Positions 15,431-24,014 of a DNA stretch of 64,000 nt are shown piece after piece (within the stretch, counting starts at the first letter, position 1; each line of letters opens with the position of its first letter). Both the position numbers and the translations under genes were made by a program. The notes under the pieces are model-generated. The model ran no database searches and was not told where the DNA came from. It saw nothing but the letters and a program-made list of their open reading frames with translations. Origin of the DNA: JACVRW01 sp963764665. Its GTDB lineage: Bacteria > Actinomycetota > Thermoleophilia > Solirubrobacterales > Thermoleophilaceae. Where the stretch lies: assembly GCA_963764665.1 (NCBI GenBank), contig CAVXTL010000012.1:65125-129124 (forward strand), read 5' to 3'.

Positions 15431-17350
15431 ATGATCTTGACTACTCAAACACGCCGTCTTTCGCGCCGCGCCATTGCGGCAATCGTGTCATTGCTCGTTC
15501 TCGCAGGCCTGCTCGCCGCCACAGTGGTGCCGGCGACCGGAGCCGAGGGTGACGAGCTCCTTCCCGACCTCGTTGCCGAGCCTGTGGGTCAGGCCGACAC
15601 CACGGCCACCACCGACACCGTCGACGGCCAGACGCGGCTTCTGCTGCGCTTTACGAGCTACGTCCGCAACATCGGAGCCGGACCTCTCGAGGTCACCGGC
15701 GTGAACCCCGTGAACGGACGGATCAGCGGCGCCGGACTCAACCAGGTCCTGACGCACAACCACGACACGGACCTCAACGGGATCCTCGACAAGACCTCGG
15801 TTCCGCTTCCCGGCGCCGAGCTCAAGTACGAGACCACGGACCTCCACAACCACTGGCACTTCCAGCGGGCGGCGCGTTACTCGCTGTGGAACGAGGCCAA
15901 GAACGCTGAGATCGACGCTTCCAGCAAGGTCGGCTTCTGCTTCCTGGACATCGGCCACGGCGATCCGAACTACAACCCCGCTCTCGACGCCCCGATCCAC
16001 TTCCAGTACTCGGGGACCGTGGCGCCGAAGACGTTCGGGAGCAGCACGAACAACTGCCTCGCGCACCTTCCGTCCTTCCCGGACCCCAACGACAACGTCG
16101 TCCCGCAGCGGACGCAGATCGACATGGGCATCAGCACCGGGTGGCGTGACGTGTACGAGCGCACCCTGCCGTTCCAGTACATCGACGTGTCCAACCTGCA
16201 GCCGGGCCACTTCTGGCTCCGGTCCCAGGTCGATCCCGACAACCTGCTCCGCGAGTCGAACAAGGCCAACAACACGCCGGTCTTCGCCACGGCGAAGTCC
16301 ACCGTGCCGGGCTACATCGCGAAGCCGATCGGCACCGTGAACCCGTTCCAGGTGAGCGGCGTCAAGGACTCGACCTCGACGATCACGCTGTCGCAGACCT
16401 CGTTCCGCAACACCGCGGTGGGCACCCCCCTCCTCGGCGATCCGCGCTACAAGATCGTGGAGCAGCCGGAGCACGGGACCGTCGCCCCGCCCGCCGGCGT
16501 GGTGCCGGACGCTCAGGGCTGGTTCGCCGGCTCGCAGGTGATCTACAAGAAGGACGGCTCGTACAACGGCCCGGACGAGTTCAAGTTCGCGGTCAAGCAG
16601 GCCACGAGCCAGTTCCCGCTCAACCCTGCCAGCGCCAGCGTGATGCTGCAGGTGGGTAGCGGCAACGGCGACACCTCCGTGGGCATCAGCGGTGCACCGG
16701 CCTGGCTCTACACGAGCCAGGGCGCGGCGCTGACCGCCGCGGTGAACCCGGTCGAGACGCCCAGCTGGGCCGTCGAGGGAGTCACCGGCGGCGACGCCAC
16801 CGTGGGCACCATCGACACGAGCGGGTTCTACAAGGCGCCCGCAAAGGTGCCCGCCGACGGCAAGGTGCGGATCACCGCCACCGCAGCCGACGGCACGTTC
16901 GACGCGGTCGAGATCCCGATTCGGGCACGTCCGACGCCGCCGGCCACTCCGGATCTCCCGGATCCGCCGCTGCCGCCGAGCGACCCGAACCCGCCGAGCA
17001 ACCCGACCACGCCCGTGAAGCCGCTGTCGAAGCCGCTGATCGCGCGGAACGGGCGACGCCTGATCGTGAAGTTCATGCCCGGCAAGACCGGCAAGCTGAG
17101 CATCACGGTCAAGCGCAAGGGCAAGCGCATCGCCAGCTGCAAGGTCGGCGTCGTGCGGGCTCGCGCAGCCACCTGCCGCTTCACCCTCAAGAAGTCGAAG
17201 GTGAAGAAGCTGAACGGCAGCCTGAGCGTGTACGGCAAGCTCACCGTCAGGGGCAAGACCGTGGCGACCCGGAAGACCACCGTGTCGCTCAAGGTCAAGG
17301 CCAGCAGCACTCGAATCGGACCCCTCTGCGTCCTCACTCCGCTCAAGTAG
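15431..17350 (+). CDS. Secreted lysyl-oxidase-like copper protein with extra beta domains
   Basis: This 639-residue exported protein has an N-terminal signal peptide (SLLVLAGLLAATVVPATGA) and a lysyl-oxidase domain at about 40-285. The copper site HNHWHFQRAARYSLWN is followed by KVGFCFLDIG and later GWRDVYERTLPFQYIDVSNLQPGHF, then VDPDNLLRESNKANNT, matching the bacterial LOX pattern closely. Downstream are two Ig-like or cadherin-like segments (about 300-405 and 415-500), a Pro-rich linker, and a Lys/Arg-rich C-terminal beta domain (about 535-630). LOX enzymes deaminate lysine or other primary amines using copper and a self-made quinone, outside the cell. Whether this one is active or which amine it uses is unknown. 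It is the only gene between two strong hairpins and its own promoter. Confidence 0.82.
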   Translation: MILTTQTRRLSRRAIAAIVSLLVLAGLLAATVVPATGAEGDELLPDLVAEPVGQADTTATTDTVDGQTRLLLRFTSYVRNIGAGPLEVTGVNPVNGRISGAGLNQVLTHNHDTDLNGILDKTSVPLPGAELKYETTDLHNHWHFQRAARYSLWNEAKNAEIDASSKVGFCFLDIGHGDPNYNPALDAPIHFQYSGTVAPKTFGSSTNNCLAHLPSFPDPNDNVVPQRTQIDMGISTGWRDVYERTLPFQYIDVSNLQPGHFWLRSQVDPDNLLRESNKANNTPVFATAKSTVPGYIAKPIGTVNPFQVSGVKDSTSTITLSQTSFRNTAVGTPLLGDPRYKIVEQPEHGTVAPPAGVVPDAQGWFAGSQVIYKKDGSYNGPDEFKFAVKQATSQFPLNPASASVMLQVGSGNGDTSVGISGAPAWLYTSQGAALTAAVNPVETPSWAVEGVTGGDATVGTIDTSGFYKAPAKVPADGKVRITATAADGTFDAVEIPIRARPTPPATPDLPDPPLPPSDPNPPSNPTTPVKPLSKPLIARNGRRLIVKFMPGKTGKLSITVKRKGKRIASCKVGVVRARAATCRFTLKKSKVKKLNGSLSVYGKLTVRGKTVATRKTTVSLKVKASSTRIGPLCVLTPLK

Positions 17351-17360
17351 TGAGGATGCC

Positions 17361-17388
17361 GCGGGCCCTCGCCTAGGCGAGGGCCCGC
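17361..17388. terminator. Perfect 28-base palindrome terminator
   Basis: GCGGGCCCTCGCCT pairs with AGGCGAGGGCCCGC without a free loop, 11 bases after the lysyl-oxidase stop. It is a strong structure although not followed by a U run. Confidence 0.6.
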
Positions 17389-17397
17389 ATGTCGTGC

Positions 17398-17421
17398 GAA
17401 GCGGCCCTCCGGGGCCGCTTC
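17398..17421 (+). terminator. Second hairpin after the lysyl-oxidase-like gene
   Basis: GAAGCGGCCC / GGGCCGCTTC (10 bp, loop TCCG) is followed by GTCGTTGTGG. It stands in tandem with the palindrome just upstream and 46 bases before the next gene. Confidence 0.55.
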
Positions 17422-17467
17422 GTCGTTGTGGCGCAACTCCCGGGGCAGACCCGGGTTTCGGCACGCG

Positions 17468-18358
17468 ATGCGGCTACGGACGGTGATCGGCTCGACGGTG
17501 GCGCTCGCCGCGCTGCTCCCCGCCACCGCGCAGGCCGCCACGTGCGTGCCCTCCGCCCCGCGCACCGTCGCCTACCGCTCCATCCCCGGCGTGGAGCGCA
17601 ACCTGACGAGCCTGGACCTGTACGTGCCGCCTGCCCGCTGCCGCAAGCGCGACCGCGTGCCCGTGGTCGTGTGGGTCCACGGCGGCGGGTACCGCAAGGG
17701 AGACAAGGCCCAGCAGGTGGCCGACAAGGTGGCCCTGTTCGCCAAGCGCGGGTGGATCTTCGCCAGCGTCAACTACCGGCTGACGAAGCTCACCGACCCG
17801 GTTCCGGCCCGCTACCCCACCCACTACGACGACGTGGCGGCGGCCGTGGCCTGGCTGCGGACCCACGTGAAGCGGCGCGGCGGCGACCCGCGGCGCATCG
17901 CCCTGCTCGGACATTCCGCCGGCGCGGACATCGTCAGCAACGTGGCCGTCAACCCCAACTACCTGCGCCGCCACCGCCAGCGGCTGACCGCTCTCCGCTG
18001 CTTCGCCCCACTCGACACCGCGGGCTTCGACAAGCCGCGGGCCAGCCCCAGGGAGCAGGTCCAGTGGCGCCTGGCCCTCGGGAACAAGGCCGACTACATG
18101 ACCTCCACCTCGGCCACCCTCATCGCCCGCCGCGGCACCGGCATCGCGCCGGCGCTGACGGTCTACCGGGGCACGCCGGGACGCCAGCGCATCGAGACGG
18201 CCTTCGCCGCGCGCCTGCGGACGCTGGACGTGCCGGTGACCCTGGTGGACGCCCGGTCGCTCAACCACGCCCAGGTCAACGCTCGCATCGGGGCCCCGGG
18301 GGACACGGTCATGACACCGCCGCTCGTGTCCTTCCTGCGGGGCTGCTTCAGGCCCTAG
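17468..18358 (+). CDS. Secreted alpha/beta-hydrolase (esterase/lipase type)
   Basis: This protein of about 296 residues has a signal peptide (VIGSTVALAALLPATAQA). The alpha/beta-hydrolase core has VVVWVHGGGYRKGDK (oxyanion HGGG), FASVNYRLTK, the nucleophile elbow LLGHSAGADI and a late His region (ARSLNHAQVN). This is the hormone-sensitive-lipase/carboxylesterase arrangement and predicts hydrolysis of short-chain esters outside the membrane. ATG 17468 is preferred over the GTG at 17426 because it starts directly at the charged n-region of the signal peptide. The natural substrate is unknown. The downstream gene converges, with 13 bases between stops. Confidence 0.8.
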   Translation: MRLRTVIGSTVALAALLPATAQAATCVPSAPRTVAYRSIPGVERNLTSLDLYVPPARCRKRDRVPVVVWVHGGGYRKGDKAQQVADKVALFAKRGWIFASVNYRLTKLTDPVPARYPTHYDDVAAAVAWLRTHVKRRGGDPRRIALLGHSAGADIVSNVAVNPNYLRRHRQRLTALRCFAPLDTAGFDKPRASPREQVQWRLALGNKADYMTSTSATLIARRGTGIAPALTVYRGTPGRQRIETAFAARLRTLDVPVTLVDARSLNHAQVNARIGAPGDTVMTPPLVSFLRGCFRP

Positions 18359-18371
18359 CCCCCGGCTGTCG

Positions 18372-19574
18372 TCAGATCTTGTTGCGCTCGAGCAGCTTCT
18401 TGCCGATCACCATGCGCTGGATCTCGGAGGTGCCCTCGCCGATGAGCAGCAGCGGAGCGTCGCGGTAGAGGCGCTCGATCTCGTACTCCTTCGAGTACCC
18501 GTAGCCGCCGTGGATGCGGAAGCACTCCTCCACGACCTCCTTGCCGGTCTCGGAGGCGAACAGCTTGGCCATGCCGGCCTCGAGGTCGGAACGCTCGCCG
18601 GCGTCCTTCATACGGGCTGCCTTGAGGGTCAGCAGGCGGGCGGCCTCCACCTTTGTGGCCATGTCGGCGAGCTTGAACTGGATCGCCTGGTGCTTGGCGA
18701 TCTCGCGGCCGAAGGTCTTGCGCTCCTGGGAGTAGCGCAGCGCCAGCTCGAGCGCGCGCTGGGCGATGCCCACCCCGCGCGCCGCCACGTTCACCCGGCC
18801 GACCTCGAGGGCGTCCATCATCTGTGAGAAGCCCTTGCCCAGCCCGGCCTCCTCGCCGCCGAGGATGCGGTCGGGCGGGCAGCGGAATCCGCTGTACACG
18901 AGCTCGGTGGACTCCACGCCCTTGTAGCCCATCTTCTTGATCTGCGGCGGCACCGTGAGACCGGGTACCTCCGAGGCGCCGGGCTCCTTCTCCGTGATGA
19001 AGCAGGTCATGCCGCGGTGGGGCGGGTCGGCCTTGGTGTCCGTCTTCATGAGCACGAACACGAGGCCAGAGCGGAGGCCGTTCGTGACCCACATCTTCTG
19101 CCCGTTCAGCTCCCAGTCGCCGTCGTCCAGCTTCTTGGCGACCGACTTGATGCCCTGGACATCGGAGCCCACCTCGGGCTCGGAGAGCGAGAAGGCCGCA
19201 CGGATCTCGCCGGTGGCCATGCGCGGAAGGAACTCCTGCTTCTGCTCGTCGCTCCCGAACTTCATGAGCAGGTACGAGCCGATGAAGTGCGTGTTCACGA
19301 TGCCCGACACCGAGATCCAGCCGCGTGAGAGCTCCTCCACGATCATCGCGTAGGTGGTGAGGTCCAGCGCCATCCCGCCGTACTCCTCGGGGATCGTCAC
19401 GCCGAACAGCCCGAGCTCGCGCATCTGCTCGACGAGCCCGTCGGGGAACTTGTCCTCGTGGTCGTGCTCCTCGGCGATGGGGAGCACCTCGTTGTCCACG
19501 AACTGGCGGACCATGTCGGTGATCGCCTTCTGCTCGTCGGTCTTCTCGGTGTACGCGCTCGCGGTTACTGCCAT
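18372..19574 (-). CDS. Acyl-CoA dehydrogenase
   Basis: This is a 400-residue flavin-dependent acyl-CoA dehydrogenase of normal length. Markers are GLFGVTIPEEYGGMALDL, FSLSEPEVGSDVQGIKS (flavin/substrate signature), MWVTNGLRSGLVFVLMKTD, a central GRVNVAARGVGIAQRALEL, FGREIAKHQAIQFKLADMAT and a C-terminal YGYSKEYEIERLYRDAPLLLIGEGTSEIQ with the catalytic base region. It would oxidise an acyl-CoA to the enoyl-CoA and pass electrons to ETF. ATG 19574 is chosen from the family N-terminus. It stands alone between secreted-enzyme genes, so the substrate cannot be deduced. Confidence 0.88.
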   Translation of the reverse strand: MAVTASAYTEKTDEQKAITDMVRQFVDNEVLPIAEEHDHEDKFPDGLVEQMRELGLFGVTIPEEYGGMALDLTTYAMIVEELSRGWISVSGIVNTHFIGSYLLMKFGSDEQKQEFLPRMATGEIRAAFSLSEPEVGSDVQGIKSVAKKLDDGDWELNGQKMWVTNGLRSGLVFVLMKTDTKADPPHRGMTCFITEKEPGASEVPGLTVPPQIKKMGYKGVESTELVYSGFRCPPDRILGGEEAGLGKGFSQMMDALEVGRVNVAARGVGIAQRALELALRYSQERKTFGREIAKHQAIQFKLADMATKVEAARLLTLKAARMKDAGERSDLEAGMAKLFASETGKEVVEECFRIHGGYGYSKEYEIERLYRDAPLLLIGEGTSEIQRMVIGKKLLERNKI

Positions 19575-19635
19575 GGAATAGGTGCTCCGGTGTCGTTGAG
19601 TCGGTCGGTCGAGGCGAACGGAGGATACCTGCGGG

Positions 19636-21225
19636 CTACCGGCCGGACGCCACCCTGAGCGACCACGGGCCACCGCTGGGGCGCGCGACCACGTAGCGCG
19701 TCTTGCCCGGCCCGCGGACCAGCCTCAGCCCTCGCAAGCCGCGCGCGCGGATGCGCAGGCAGGCCCGCACGGACACGCAGTTGGCGGGCAGGTACTGGTC
19801 CCTCCCGCCAACCGGGGTCGGCCTGGACAGGGGCAGGAAGGCCACGAGCGGCCCGTCTCGCCGCTTCGCCCGCCCGGAGGCCACCAGCGCGCCCGTGGAC
19901 GTGTAGCGGGTACCCGCGAGGCGACCGGGCGCGGCGCGCACGTAGGCCCGAGTCAGGTCCCGGATCAGCGCACGGCGCAGGCGCGTGGTCCGGTTGGTCC
20001 GGCAGTCCACCTGGAAGACCCCCCACACCTGCGGCACCGCCACGCCCTGTCGCATGTCCGCGATCTTGTGCGGGTCGCCGCAGCTCTCGCGCCAGGTCCA
20101 GAGGGTGGCGCTCATCCGGAACGAGTCCTGGAGCGCCTGGTGGCGGACGAAGTAGCGGTCGGGCTTGCCGGCGCGGCGTGGATCGGTGCCCCACTCCCCG
20201 GACAGCACAGGCGCCCCGCCGAAGCCCCGGGCCTCCAGGCGGGCGGTTGCGAAGGCGGCCCGGGAGATGGGACCGTTCGTGAACCCGCCGGTGTAGATGT
20301 GCGGGGCGTAGACCACGTCGCGGTCGCGGTCGAAGTCGGGTGGCGCGCCGTTCCCGAACGCCGACCAGAGCACGGAGGGCTCGAACAGCACGAGGTGGCG
20401 CCGTCCGCCTCCGGCCCGCTCGCCGGCACGGATCTGATCGAGCGCGCGCGTGTAGAAGGCCGACAGACCGGTCTGCTGGGCGGGGCCGATCGCGTTGGGC
20501 TCGTTCATGACGTCGAAGCCCGCCACTGCGTCGTAGCGGGCGAAGCGGCGGGCCACCTGCCGCAGCATCCGCACGTAGCGCGTCTGGATGCCCACTCCCC
20601 CGGGTCCCGCCGCGTCCGTGAAGAAGGCCTGCCAGGCCGCCCTGACGGCCGGGCTCAGCTCGCGCGTGCCCGGCGGGAAGCAGCGCGCTGCGCCGCCGTC
20701 GAGGGTCGCCCACCCGGGCGCGCCGTCCCAGCCCACGGCCGGGATGCTGGGCGAATCGCAGACCTCGCCGTTGCGGGCGGCCAGCGTGGGGCCCCATGCA
20801 TCCTGGTGCAGGTCCACGATCGTGTAGATCCCGTGGCGGCTCAGCCGCCTCACCGTCTCCGCAACCAGATTGAGATAGCGGCGGTCGTAGCGGCCCGGCT
20901 CCGGCTCTACGCGCGACCACGACACGAGCAGCCGCACCGCGTTCCACCCGATCGCCGCCATGCGGCCCGGGTCCCTGCGTGCGAGCGGGAACACCGTGCG
21001 GAAGCTGCTTCCCCTCCAGTACCGGGCGAGGGAGTTCACGTTCACTCCGCGCAGCAGCACCTCACGGCCCTGCGAGTCCACGATCCGGCCTCCGGCGCGG
21101 ACGTCCGGATCCGCGTGCAGGGGCGACAGCCGGACTGCGGCCGGTGCGGCGCCTGCCGCGCCGGGTGCCACCCAGAGCACGGCCAGGGCCGCGATTGCCG
21201 TTAGCGCTGCGCGGAGGGCCCTCAC
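19636..21225 (-). CDS. Secreted GH5-family glycosidase, endoglycoceramidase-like
   Basis: This 529-residue protein has a signal peptide (LTAIAALAVLWVAPGAAGA) and a (beta/alpha)8 glycoside hydrolase family 5 domain. Key segments are LLRGVNVNSLARYW, WNAVRLLVSWSRVEPEPG, YTIVDLHQDAWGP, the acid/base in GFDVMNEPNAIG and the nucleophile in PVLSGEWGT. The DLHQDxW and GEWG versions are most like the endoglycosylceramidase branch of GH5. A C-terminal beta domain with two Cys follows. It probably acts outside the cell on a glycolipid or beta-linked glycan; the true substrate is not determined. It precedes the acyl-CoA dehydrogenase by 60 bases on the same strand but the functions seem unrelated. Confidence 0.82.
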   Translation of the reverse strand: MRALRAALTAIAALAVLWVAPGAAGAAPAAVRLSPLHADPDVRAGGRIVDSQGREVLLRGVNVNSLARYWRGSSFRTVFPLARRDPGRMAAIGWNAVRLLVSWSRVEPEPGRYDRRYLNLVAETVRRLSRHGIYTIVDLHQDAWGPTLAARNGEVCDSPSIPAVGWDGAPGWATLDGGAARCFPPGTRELSPAVRAAWQAFFTDAAGPGGVGIQTRYVRMLRQVARRFARYDAVAGFDVMNEPNAIGPAQQTGLSAFYTRALDQIRAGERAGGGRRHLVLFEPSVLWSAFGNGAPPDFDRDRDVVYAPHIYTGGFTNGPISRAAFATARLEARGFGGAPVLSGEWGTDPRRAGKPDRYFVRHQALQDSFRMSATLWTWRESCGDPHKIADMRQGVAVPQVWGVFQVDCRTNRTTRLRRALIRDLTRAYVRAAPGRLAGTRYTSTGALVASGRAKRRDGPLVAFLPLSRPTPVGGRDQYLPANCVSVRACLRIRARGLRGLRLVRGPGKTRYVVARPSGGPWSLRVASGR

Positions 21226-21262
21226 AGACCCGGACCGTAGCCGGGCGGAGGGCGCTGTGGCG

Positions 21263-21838
21263 CTAGTACCTGTTGGGGTGGCGCGCCACGAAGGCGCCCG
21301 ACTTGCGGAGCGACTTGCTCCAGCGCGGTCCGGTGCGCGGCCCGGGTGCGTCCGGATCGCGCATTGATGTGTCGAAGCGCAGTCCCGCCACGACCACGTA
21401 GGCGTGGCCGCCGTGCGCGTACACGGTGATCCAGCGGCCCGGCCCGCGGCGGCCCCAGTTCATCAGGGCTCCCGACGGAAGCGGGGAGCGGAGGAAGCGG
21501 CCTCCGTACAGCGCGTAGCTCACGGAGCCGGAGCAGTCATAGCCCTTGTCGAGGCGACGGCCGAACGGCCTGTGCCCGCCGCCGTAGCGGTAGGGCTTCT
21601 CGACGAGGCGGTTGGCGGCCTCGATGACGCGCTTGACACGCGTGGGGGCCGAGGTGGGCGCGATGGCGCGCCCGTCGACGATCACAGCGCGCTTGGGCGG
21701 TGCCGGTGGCGGCACGAACACCGCGCCGCCGGAGCTGACGGGCGTCTCCGCGCTCGCGGTGCCGGCGACCGTGAGACCTGCGAGGCAGGCCGCAACCATG
21801 GCTACGGACGTCAGGGTGTGTCTAGGGCGCGCAGGCAT
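21263..21838 (-). CDS. Secreted NlpC/P60-type peptidoglycan hydrolase
   Basis: This 191-residue protein has a signal peptide (TSVAMVAACLAGLTVAGTASA) and a C-terminal NlpC/P60-like cysteine peptidase: RLVEKPYRYGGGH, KGYDCSGSVSYAL with the catalytic Cys, a loop with GRWITVYAHGGHAYVVVAGLRFDT bearing the His, and a basic C-terminus. Such enzymes cut stem-peptide bonds in peptidoglycan and help growth or separation. The start ATG lies only about 10 bases after the c-di-AMP aptamer, so expression is almost certainly riboswitch-controlled. This is a classic actinobacterial arrangement. The glycosidase gene downstream starts 37 bases after the stop. Confidence 0.85.
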   Translation of the reverse strand: MPARPRHTLTSVAMVAACLAGLTVAGTASAETPVSSGGAVFVPPPAPPKRAVIVDGRAIAPTSAPTRVKRVIEAANRLVEKPYRYGGGHRPFGRRLDKGYDCSGSVSYALYGGRFLRSPLPSGALMNWGRRGPGRWITVYAHGGHAYVVVAGLRFDTSMRDPDAPGPRTGPRWSKSLRKSGAFVARHPNRY

Positions 21839-21844
21839 TCTCTT

Positions 21845-21975
21845 TCGTACGCCTGCGGGGTTAGCTGACGGGCTCGCGCTGAAAGAGCTTGCGCGCCTCC
21901 TCTAGGAAGTTAGCCCCAGTGGCCTGGGCCACTCTGGGTCCCCCGCTCCACGCATCGCGTGAACTCGGCGTTCGG
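21845..21975 (-). promoter_or_regulatory. c-di-AMP riboswitch (ydaO/yuaA type), copy 2
   Basis: On the minus strand the leader reads ACGCC (P1, 21971-21967), GGAGCGGGGGACCCAG, CACTGGGGCTAAC, AAGCTCTTTCAGCGCGAGCCCG, TCAGCTAACCCCGCAGGCGT (P1 3' strand, 21849). These match copies 1 and 3 at all conserved blocks. The switch lies directly in front of the NlpC/P60 gene. Confidence 0.9.
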
Positions 21976-22014
21976 GCAAAGTAGCAGATCTATTCGACGT
22001 GCATGACGATTGTC

Positions 22015-23925
22015 CTAGTACCCATCTGCAGCGGGTCTTGCACTTACGCGGCCGCTGGGACGGCGCCGGGACGCCCCTCCGCCACCGCCCTCCATGCGGA
22101 TCAGGACCCAGGCGATCAGCCCGATCAGCGACAGCGCGATCGCAAGCACCGTCGCATAGGCGGCCGCCGTCAGCGCGCCGGGCACGCCCTTCTTGCGCTC
22201 GCGCTGGAGCAGCTCGTGGTCGGCCTGGAACTCGCGGGTGAAGCTCGCCTGGGCCGGCACCTCGGGCGCCGGGATCGCGCGGTCGCGGGCCATGTAGATG
22301 GGCACCGAGACCAGGGCATCACCGCGCTGGAGGCGGAGCGTCGACTTCCAGCCGTCGTGGACGGGGATCGGCTTCGTGGTGCGGTAGACGCCGGGGCCCA
22401 CCCGCTTGAGCGGGTCGAGCACGCTGCCACCCCCCTGCCAGGCGGTCACGTTGAGCCACGCCGCATCGTCCGCGGCGCCGGCCGGGGTCACCCTGATGGT
22501 GGCGTTCACCTCGCGCCCGCCCTCCGATCCGGCCACGTCGGTCAGAGTCACGCTGGCGCTGCGAGGGCCGTCGGTGGAGAGCGGAAGCCCCCACCCGATC
22601 ACCGCCATCAGCACCAGGCCTGCTGCAAGAGCCGCCAGGCGCTCCGCGCGCAAGGGCGGGAACGGGCGCGGGCGCACCAGCGCGGCGCCCACGAACCCGC
22701 CCACGGCACCACCGGCCACGGCGGCGAGCAGGCCGGCCACGGCGGCTTCCGGCAGCAGCGCCGACGGCCAGGGAATGGGCATCCAAATGTGCGACCAGCC
22801 CCACTCCGCGCCCAGTCCGATCGTCCCGATCGCCACACCCGCCAACGCGCCGGCGGCCACCGGCCGGAGCCGGGTCGCACGCAGGAACACGAGCTCCACG
22901 AGCAGCGCCTCCACGATGTAGAGCGGGAAATGCGGCGTGGTCTGGCCGAAGGCGACCCCGACGGTCAACGCGAGGAACCCGCGGATCACCAGGAAGGCGC
23001 CCACCGCCATGAGCGCGCCTCCACGCCCCAGGTACACGCGAGCCGTGACCAGGCCGATGCCGGCGGCGAGCATCATGAGGGTCGGGTGCAGCACCAGCCG
23101 GAACTGGGGCACCCCGAAGTCGAACTCGCCCTGGAAGGTCGAGAGCGCGACCAGGAAGCCGCCCACCAGGAACGCACGCCTGATCCGGAGGACCAGGGGC
23201 GACTCGCTCGGCGCCTCGTCGCGGCGCTTGGCGGCCAGCGCCTCGGTGGTCAGCGCCATCGCTCCAAGCGTGGCGAGCGAGCCGCCGCCGATGAGCATCA
23301 GGTGGGTGGGGCCCCAGAGCGTCACGTCCTGGCCGAAGAGCCTGTGCCACAGGTCGTCCAGGGGAAAGCCGGTGAGCGCGAAGGCGCCGCAGGCGGCGAT
23401 CATCAGGCCCCCGGCGGGCGCCCACCAGCCCCCGCCCACGTACACCGCCGAGTCGCTCGGCCGGCCGCGCGACAGGGCCATCGTCAGCGCCCCGGCCAGC
23501 AGCGTGCCGTAGAGGCCGATCAGGATCAGGTAGTGCGCCGGGTTCGCCAGCGGGCCGGCATCGCGGCCGTTGTCGATGTGGAGCGAGATGTCCCAGTACA
23601 TCCCGGTCACGGCGGTGAGCAGCGAGATGCCGAGAACCGCCGAGGGAAGCGCCGCCCAGCCCGGCAGGCCGGTCTGGCGCTCGAAGAAGCGCGCCGCCTT
23701 GTCGAGCCAGGGCACCCGCCCGCTCCGATGCCCGGCGATGAGGAGCGCTATGAGCCCCGTGACCACGAGCGCCGCCGCGGTGGCGCCGAGGGCCTCGCCC
23801 GCCGCCGCGCCGCCCGCCGGCTCGTTCCCGGTGGCCCCGTGGGCCAGCGCGGGGAGCGCTGCCACGAGCGCGAGTGCCGCTGCGGAGAAGGTGGCCGTCA
23901 GGGCCGGAATTCGCATGCGCGTCAT
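22015..23925 (-). CDS. Large integral membrane protein, unknown function
   Basis: This 636-residue protein has about a dozen hydrophobic helices, a signal-like N-terminus (ALVAALPALAHG) and, after the last but one helix, an extracytoplasmic beta-rich domain (about 490-590: VTLTDVAGSEGGREV, NATIRVTPAG, DGWKSTLRLQRGDALVSVPIYM). A final helix and a basic tail complete it. Several charged or His residues sit in helices (DISLHIDNG, FPLDDLWHRLFG, GPTHLMLIGGG), which is suggestive of metal, heme or quinone chemistry. I do not recognise the family. It is divergent from a TetR regulator with a palindrome in between, so it is probably the regulator's target. Confidence 0.7.
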   Translation of the reverse strand: MTRMRIPALTATFSAAALALVAALPALAHGATGNEPAGGAAAGEALGATAAALVVTGLIALLIAGHRSGRVPWLDKAARFFERQTGLPGWAALPSAVLGISLLTAVTGMYWDISLHIDNGRDAGPLANPAHYLILIGLYGTLLAGALTMALSRGRPSDSAVYVGGGWWAPAGGLMIAACGAFALTGFPLDDLWHRLFGQDVTLWGPTHLMLIGGGSLATLGAMALTTEALAAKRRDEAPSESPLVLRIRRAFLVGGFLVALSTFQGEFDFGVPQFRLVLHPTLMMLAAGIGLVTARVYLGRGGALMAVGAFLVIRGFLALTVGVAFGQTTPHFPLYIVEALLVELVFLRATRLRPVAAGALAGVAIGTIGLGAEWGWSHIWMPIPWPSALLPEAAVAGLLAAVAGGAVGGFVGAALVRPRPFPPLRAERLAALAAGLVLMAVIGWGLPLSTDGPRSASVTLTDVAGSEGGREVNATIRVTPAGAADDAAWLNVTAWQGGGSVLDPLKRVGPGVYRTTKPIPVHDGWKSTLRLQRGDALVSVPIYMARDRAIPAPEVPAQASFTREFQADHELLQRERKKGVPGALTAAAYATVLAIALSLIGLIAWVLIRMEGGGGGASRRRPSGRVSARPAADGY

Positions 23926-23961
23926 GTGCCAAGCTCCCTCATCGTTGGTCCCGACGCATCT

Positions 23962-23981
23962 AACTGAACGGTCAGTCAGTT
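23962..23981. promoter_or_regulatory. Probable TetR operator
   Basis: AACTGAACGGTCAGTCAGTT has 6-bp symmetric ends (AACTGA / TCAGTT) and overlapping TGACTGACC half-sites typical of TetR operators. It lies 36 bases from the membrane-protein start and 33 bases from the tetR start. Confidence 0.6.
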
Positions 23982-24014
23982 GTCTGTGAACTACATCACA
24001 CTTGGCGGACGCGC

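Noticed and set aside
18372..19574. The acyl-CoA dehydrogenase as methylsuccinyl-CoA dehydrogenase of an ethylmalonyl-CoA pathway
   Set aside because: Length (400 residues) is that of ordinary acyl-CoA dehydrogenases, while methylsuccinyl-CoA dehydrogenases are longer; no other pathway gene is near.
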